From contig JAQTPO010000092.1 of the NCBI GenBank assembly GCA_028712845.1, positions 1 to 7,923 on the forward strand: 7,923 nt of DNA. The letters run 5' to 3'. The notes beneath the pieces are model-generated. The model made no database searches. It was given only the letters and a program-made list of their open reading frames with translations, and was not told the DNA's origin. Origin of the DNA: Dehalococcoidales bacterium (GTDB taxonomy: Bacteria > Chloroflexota > Dehalococcoidia > Dehalococcoidales > Fen-1064). Positions 5,065 to 7,923 of the stretch are shown here, in pieces; positions within the stretch are counted from its first letter, which is position 1, and each line of letters begins with the position of its first letter. Position numbers and translations under genes: made by a program.

Positions 5065-7467
5065 ATGAAAGTCTCACTGAACTGGCTGAAACAATATGTT
5101 GATGTTAAACTCTCGGCGGCAGAGATTGCCAACCGTTTGACGTTGGCGGGCATCGAGGTCAAGAGCACTCAGGTCATCGGCGGCAACTGGGAAGGCATCG
5201 TCATCGGGCAAATTCTAACGGTGGACAGCCATCCTAATGCCGACCGTCTGACGTTGCTGACGCTCGATTTGGGCGGCAGGCAGGAAACCGTCGTTTGCGG
5301 GGCGCCTAATGTCGCCGTTGGGGCAAAAATCGCCTATGCGCCGGTTGGCGCGAAACTGATTGACGGACACACCGGAGAAGCAGCCGTACTCAAACCTGCT
5401 AAAATCCGCGGCGTTGTTTCCAATGGTATGTGCTGTTCGGAAAAAGAGCTGGGGATTTCAGACAATCACGAGGGTATTTTAATTCTGCCGGCGGATACGC
5501 CGCTGGCAATGCCTCTGGCAGACTTGATAGGCGATGCTATTTTTAATCTGGAAGTGACGCCGAACCGCCCCGATTGTCTTTCGATGATTGGGTTGGCGAG
5601 AGAAATTGCCGCTTTGACCAGCGCTCCTTTACGTTTACCGGATGCCGGTTACGCAGAAGCGGAAACGCCCGTCAAAGAGCAGGTTACGGTGGAGATTATC
5701 GACCCGGATTTGTGTCCGCGCTATTGCGCCAGCCTGATTACCGGTATCAAGATTGCAGAATCGCCGGAATGGCTGAAAAAGCGCCTGGTCTCCTATGGAA
5801 TGCGACCGATTAATAACATCGTTGATATTACGAATTTTGTGATGCTGGAGTATGGACAACCGCTCCACGCCTTTGATTATGAAAAAATTCAAGGAAAAGG
5901 CATCATTGTTCGCCGTGCGAAAAGCGGTGAGAAAATCACCAGCCTCGACGGTATAGAACGGGCTTTATCCAGGGATATGCTGGTTATTGCAGACAAAGAG
6001 CACGCTGTGGCGGTTGCGGGCATTATGGGCGGCGCAAATAGTGAGGTCACGGAAAACACCACCTCCATCCTGCTGGAATCCGCCAGTTTTAAACCGACCA
6101 GTGTCCATTATACCGGCAGAACGCTGGGGATGCCCAGCGAGGCTTGTGTGCGTTTTGAGCGGGGTATCAGCGCGGAAGTGACTATGCCAGCCCTTAAACG
6201 GGCGACACAGTTGATGGCAGAGCTTGGCGGCGGACAGCCGGCAAAGGGTGTCATCGATGTCTATCCCGGTAAAGTTGAACGGAAACCAATCAGGCTCTTC
6301 ACGACCGAGGTAAAACGGGTAGTCGGTCTGGAATATAGCATCGACCAGATTGTCTCCTCTCTGGCTGCTCTGGGATTCGAATGTCAGCCGGATAAGGCAA
6401 CTTCATCAGTGGTCGCCAAGGCGCCTTACTGGCGGAGCGATATTAATCTCCCCGTCGATGTCATTGAAGAAGTGGCGCGTATTCAGGGTTATGAGCAAAT
6501 TCCCACGACCCTGCTTGCCCAGCCGATTCCCAGGCAGAACCCGGTGCCAATCACGGCGCTAAAACGCCGCGTGAGAAACATGATGGTGGGTTATGGCTTT
6601 CAGGAGATTATCTCATTTTCCCTGACGAATATGGAGGCGCTGACCAAACTCTCTCCTGAATCACGTAAGCCGGAACCGATGCCGGTGCATATCGCTAATC
6701 CTGCGTCTTCGGAGCAGGAATACCTCCGCCCGACATTGAGAGCGGGTCTGCTTGCGGCTCTTTCACTGAATAAGGCATATATCGAGGAAGGTCTCCGAAT
6801 TTTTGAAGTGGGAAAAATCTATCTCAACCGCGCCGAAAGCCTGCCGGACGAGCCTGATATGGTGTGCGGTGTAATGTGCGGACGACGACTGGAACGGTGG
6901 TGGCAGGGCGAGAGCGAAGCGGTGGATTTCTTCGATGCCAAGGGTATTGCCGAGGGTCTGCTCAAGCAAACAGGCATCGCAGTAAAATTTGAAAAATCGG
7001 CGGATGAAAATCTGCATCCCGTTAGTCAAGCGGCAATCACGGCTGAAGGCAAACAGATTGGCATCGTTGGTGAATTGCATCCTTCAGTCCGGGAGCATTT
7101 CGAAATACCCGATTCGGTTTATCTTTTCGAGATAAATCTGCCGGCACTTTTACCTCTTATCAAAGAAAAAGCATACCGTTCTATCCCCAAATTCCCGGCA
7201 ACCATCAGGGATATTGCGCTGGTAGTGGATATTGGCGTCACGCATCAGCAGGTATTGGATACGATGAAAGGGTTCTCACTGGTTACCGATGTGGCGCTCT
7301 TCGATGTCTATGCCGGCGAACAGGTCCCCGCGGGCAAAAAATCGCTGGCTTACCGCCTCACTTTCCAGACCCCCGACCGTACCCTCACCGACCAGCAGGT
7401 GAATGGCGTCCAGCAGGCAATCCTCAAAAAGCTGGCTTCTGAACTCGGCGCCAGTTTAAGAAAGTAA
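5065..7467 (+). CDS. pheT: Phenylalanyl-tRNA synthetase beta subunit
   Basis: This is the editing and tRNA-binding beta subunit of PheRS. It has 800 residues, full length for bacteria. Domains in order: the N-terminal B1 region (MKVSLNWLKQYV); the EMAP-like tRNA-binding fold at about 40-155 (IGQILTVDSHPNADRL, KPAKIRGVVSNGM); and the B3/4 editing domain at about 205-390, with RPINNIVDITNFVM, GQPLHAFD, VAGIMGG and SEACVRFERGI. The B5 DNA-binding-like domain spans about 405-480, ending DVIEEVARIQGYEQIP. The catalytic-like core covers about 490-690, and a C-terminal FDX-ACB anticodon-binding domain covers about 705-800 (KFPATIRDIALVVD). The ATG follows the pheS TAA with zero spacing, and GAGG at 5052-5055 lies inside the end of pheS, so translation is almost certainly coupled for 1:1 subunit output. 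It is the last gene of the operon. Confidence 0.98.
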   Translation: MKVSLNWLKQYVDVKLSAAEIANRLTLAGIEVKSTQVIGGNWEGIVIGQILTVDSHPNADRLTLLTLDLGGRQETVVCGAPNVAVGAKIAYAPVGAKLIDGHTGEAAVLKPAKIRGVVSNGMCCSEKELGISDNHEGILILPADTPLAMPLADLIGDAIFNLEVTPNRPDCLSMIGLAREIAALTSAPLRLPDAGYAEAETPVKEQVTVEIIDPDLCPRYCASLITGIKIAESPEWLKKRLVSYGMRPINNIVDITNFVMLEYGQPLHAFDYEKIQGKGIIVRRAKSGEKITSLDGIERALSRDMLVIADKEHAVAVAGIMGGANSEVTENTTSILLESASFKPTSVHYTGRTLGMPSEACVRFERGISAEVTMPALKRATQLMAELGGGQPAKGVIDVYPGKVERKPIRLFTTEVKRVVGLEYSIDQIVSSLAALGFECQPDKATSSVVAKAPYWRSDINLPVDVIEEVARIQGYEQIPTTLLAQPIPRQNPVPITALKRRVRNMMVGYGFQEIISFSLTNMEALTKLSPESRKPEPMPVHIANPASSEQEYLRPTLRAGLLAALSLNKAYIEEGLRIFEVGKIYLNRAESLPDEPDMVCGVMCGRRLERWWQGESEAVDFFDAKGIAEGLLKQTGIAVKFEKSADENLHPVSQAAITAEGKQIGIVGELHPSVREHFEIPDSVYLFEINLPALLPLIKEKAYRSIPKFPATIRDIALVVDIGVTHQQVLDTMKGFSLVTDVALFDVYAGEQVPAGKKSLAYRLTFQTPDRTLTDQQVNGVQQAILKKLASELGASLRK

Positions 7468-7576
7468 ATCACCTCCTCGTTACAGGTATCGTCTTCTTTT
7501 TAGTTTTTCTCTTTATTTTGGCAAGATAGAAACATAATTAGTGTTGTAGTATACTTTAGTTGAAATTTGCGGCAGT
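7468..7576. other. AT-rich intergenic gap after pheT, no clear terminator
   Basis: This gap contains a pyrimidine-rich tract (about 7488-7519, rich in T-runs) but no GC-rich hairpin before it, so I cannot call an intrinsic terminator. TATACT at 7550-7555, within the palindrome AGTATACT, could be a -10 box for the next gene. The best -35 candidate, TTGGCA at 7518-7523, lies 26 bp away, which is too far. No tRNA or other RNA gene is visible. Confidence 0.5.
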
Positions 7577-7923
7577 GTGAGTTTGATTGTGGTTGATTTA
7601 GCGATTTTCCCTCCAATAACAACAAAAGATATTTCTCTAAGAGATATTGAGCAACTCGATAAAGAACTTGAGAAATATTTTATAGATAAGCTTTCGGTTC
7701 GGCTATCTCTGACACGTTCTCTGGTCAGTTTCCAAGCTAACAAGAATCGCCCTGTTTATCGCTGGTATAAATATAAAGAAGGCTTTTCTGCTCCCCTTAT
7801 CGAGTATTTATTTCAGCAATATGGGATGACGAAGGGCAGAATTTTAGACCCGTTTGCAGGTAGTGGGACGGCACTATTCGCGGCGAGCGAACTAGGAATA
7901 GACGCTGATGGCATTGAGCTTTT
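7577..7923 (+). CDS. Putative DNA methyltransferase, N-terminal part (C-terminus outside window)
   Basis: The frame is open from GTG 7577 to the right edge, giving 115 residues. Residues 57-78 contain [21 protein letters not shown], which resembles the region just ahead of the cofactor site in amino-methyltransferases (motif X-like). Residues 89-98 are [10 protein letters not shown], the classic motif I that binds S-adenosylmethionine, followed by an acidic residue in GIDADGIEL. The catalytic (D/N/S)PP(Y/F/W) motif is not reached, so N6-adenine versus N4-cytosine cannot be decided; motif I this early argues against the beta-class order. An in-frame stop at 7547-7549 limits the start to GTG 7577, TTG 7583 or GTG 7589, none with a clear ribosome binding site; the first ATG is much later. 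It is more AT-rich than pheT, which suggests an accessory gene, perhaps of a restriction-modification system. Confidence 0.75.
   Translation, partial: MSLIVVDLAIFPPITTKDISLRDIEQLDKELEKYFIDKLSVRLSLTRSLVSFQANKNRPVYRWYKYKEGFSAPLIEYLFQQYGMTKGRILDPFAGSGTALFAASELGIDADGIEL

Noticed and set aside
7468..7477. ATCACCTCCT right after the pheT stop, matching the 16S rRNA 3' tail; on the minus strand it reads as a perfect extended Shine-Dalgarno (AGGAGGTGAT)
   Set aside because: No minus-strand start codon of a plausible gene follows at a usable distance, and a 10-base match can occur by chance in a window this size.

Overview
The window looks like chromosomal DNA from a bacterium of the Chloroflexota, most likely Dehalococcoidia (Dehalococcoides/Dehalogenimonas-like). 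This is a judgement from protein character, moderate G+C and a ThrRS that lacks the TGS domain. No database search was possible, so the phylum call is moderate and the genus call weak. The core is a compact translation operon on the + strand: thrS, infC, rpmI, rplT, pheS, pheT.

Layout. Positions 1-800 (- strand) hold the N-terminal 266 residues of a soluble PAS-domain sensor histidine kinase, which runs off the left edge before its ATPase domain. Positions 801-962 are a divergent control region with one good sigma-70-type promoter in each direction, each with a 17-bp spacer. thrS (963-2720) encodes a 585-residue threonyl-tRNA synthetase without TGS. A 72-bp gap carries a second sigma-70-like promoter (TTGATA-17-TATATT) and a strong ribosome binding site for infC. 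infC has no ATG, GTG, TTG or CTG that would include its conserved N-terminus, so it appears to start at AUA 2793. It overlaps rpmI (3334-3537) by 23 bp. rplT (3600-3950) starts at GTG and ends in three tandem in-frame stops. The 58-bp rplT-pheS gap contains a perfect 10-bp hairpin and further mutually exclusive complementary segments, and pheS (4009-5064) has no visible Shine-Dalgarno. pheT (5065-7467) begins on the base after the pheS stop. A 109-bp AT-rich gap without a clear terminator follows, then the first 115 residues of a putative DNA methyltransferase, which runs off the right edge.

The operon groups an initiation factor, two large-subunit ribosomal proteins and three synthetase genes making two enzymes, all needed in proportion to growth. 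The thrS-infC-rpmI-rplT-pheS-pheT order is the classic bacterial arrangement. I found no clear novel system. The most promising unexplained element is the structured rplT-pheS junction, followed by the methyltransferase at the distal end of the operon, which may begin an accessory restriction-modification or orphan methylase module.
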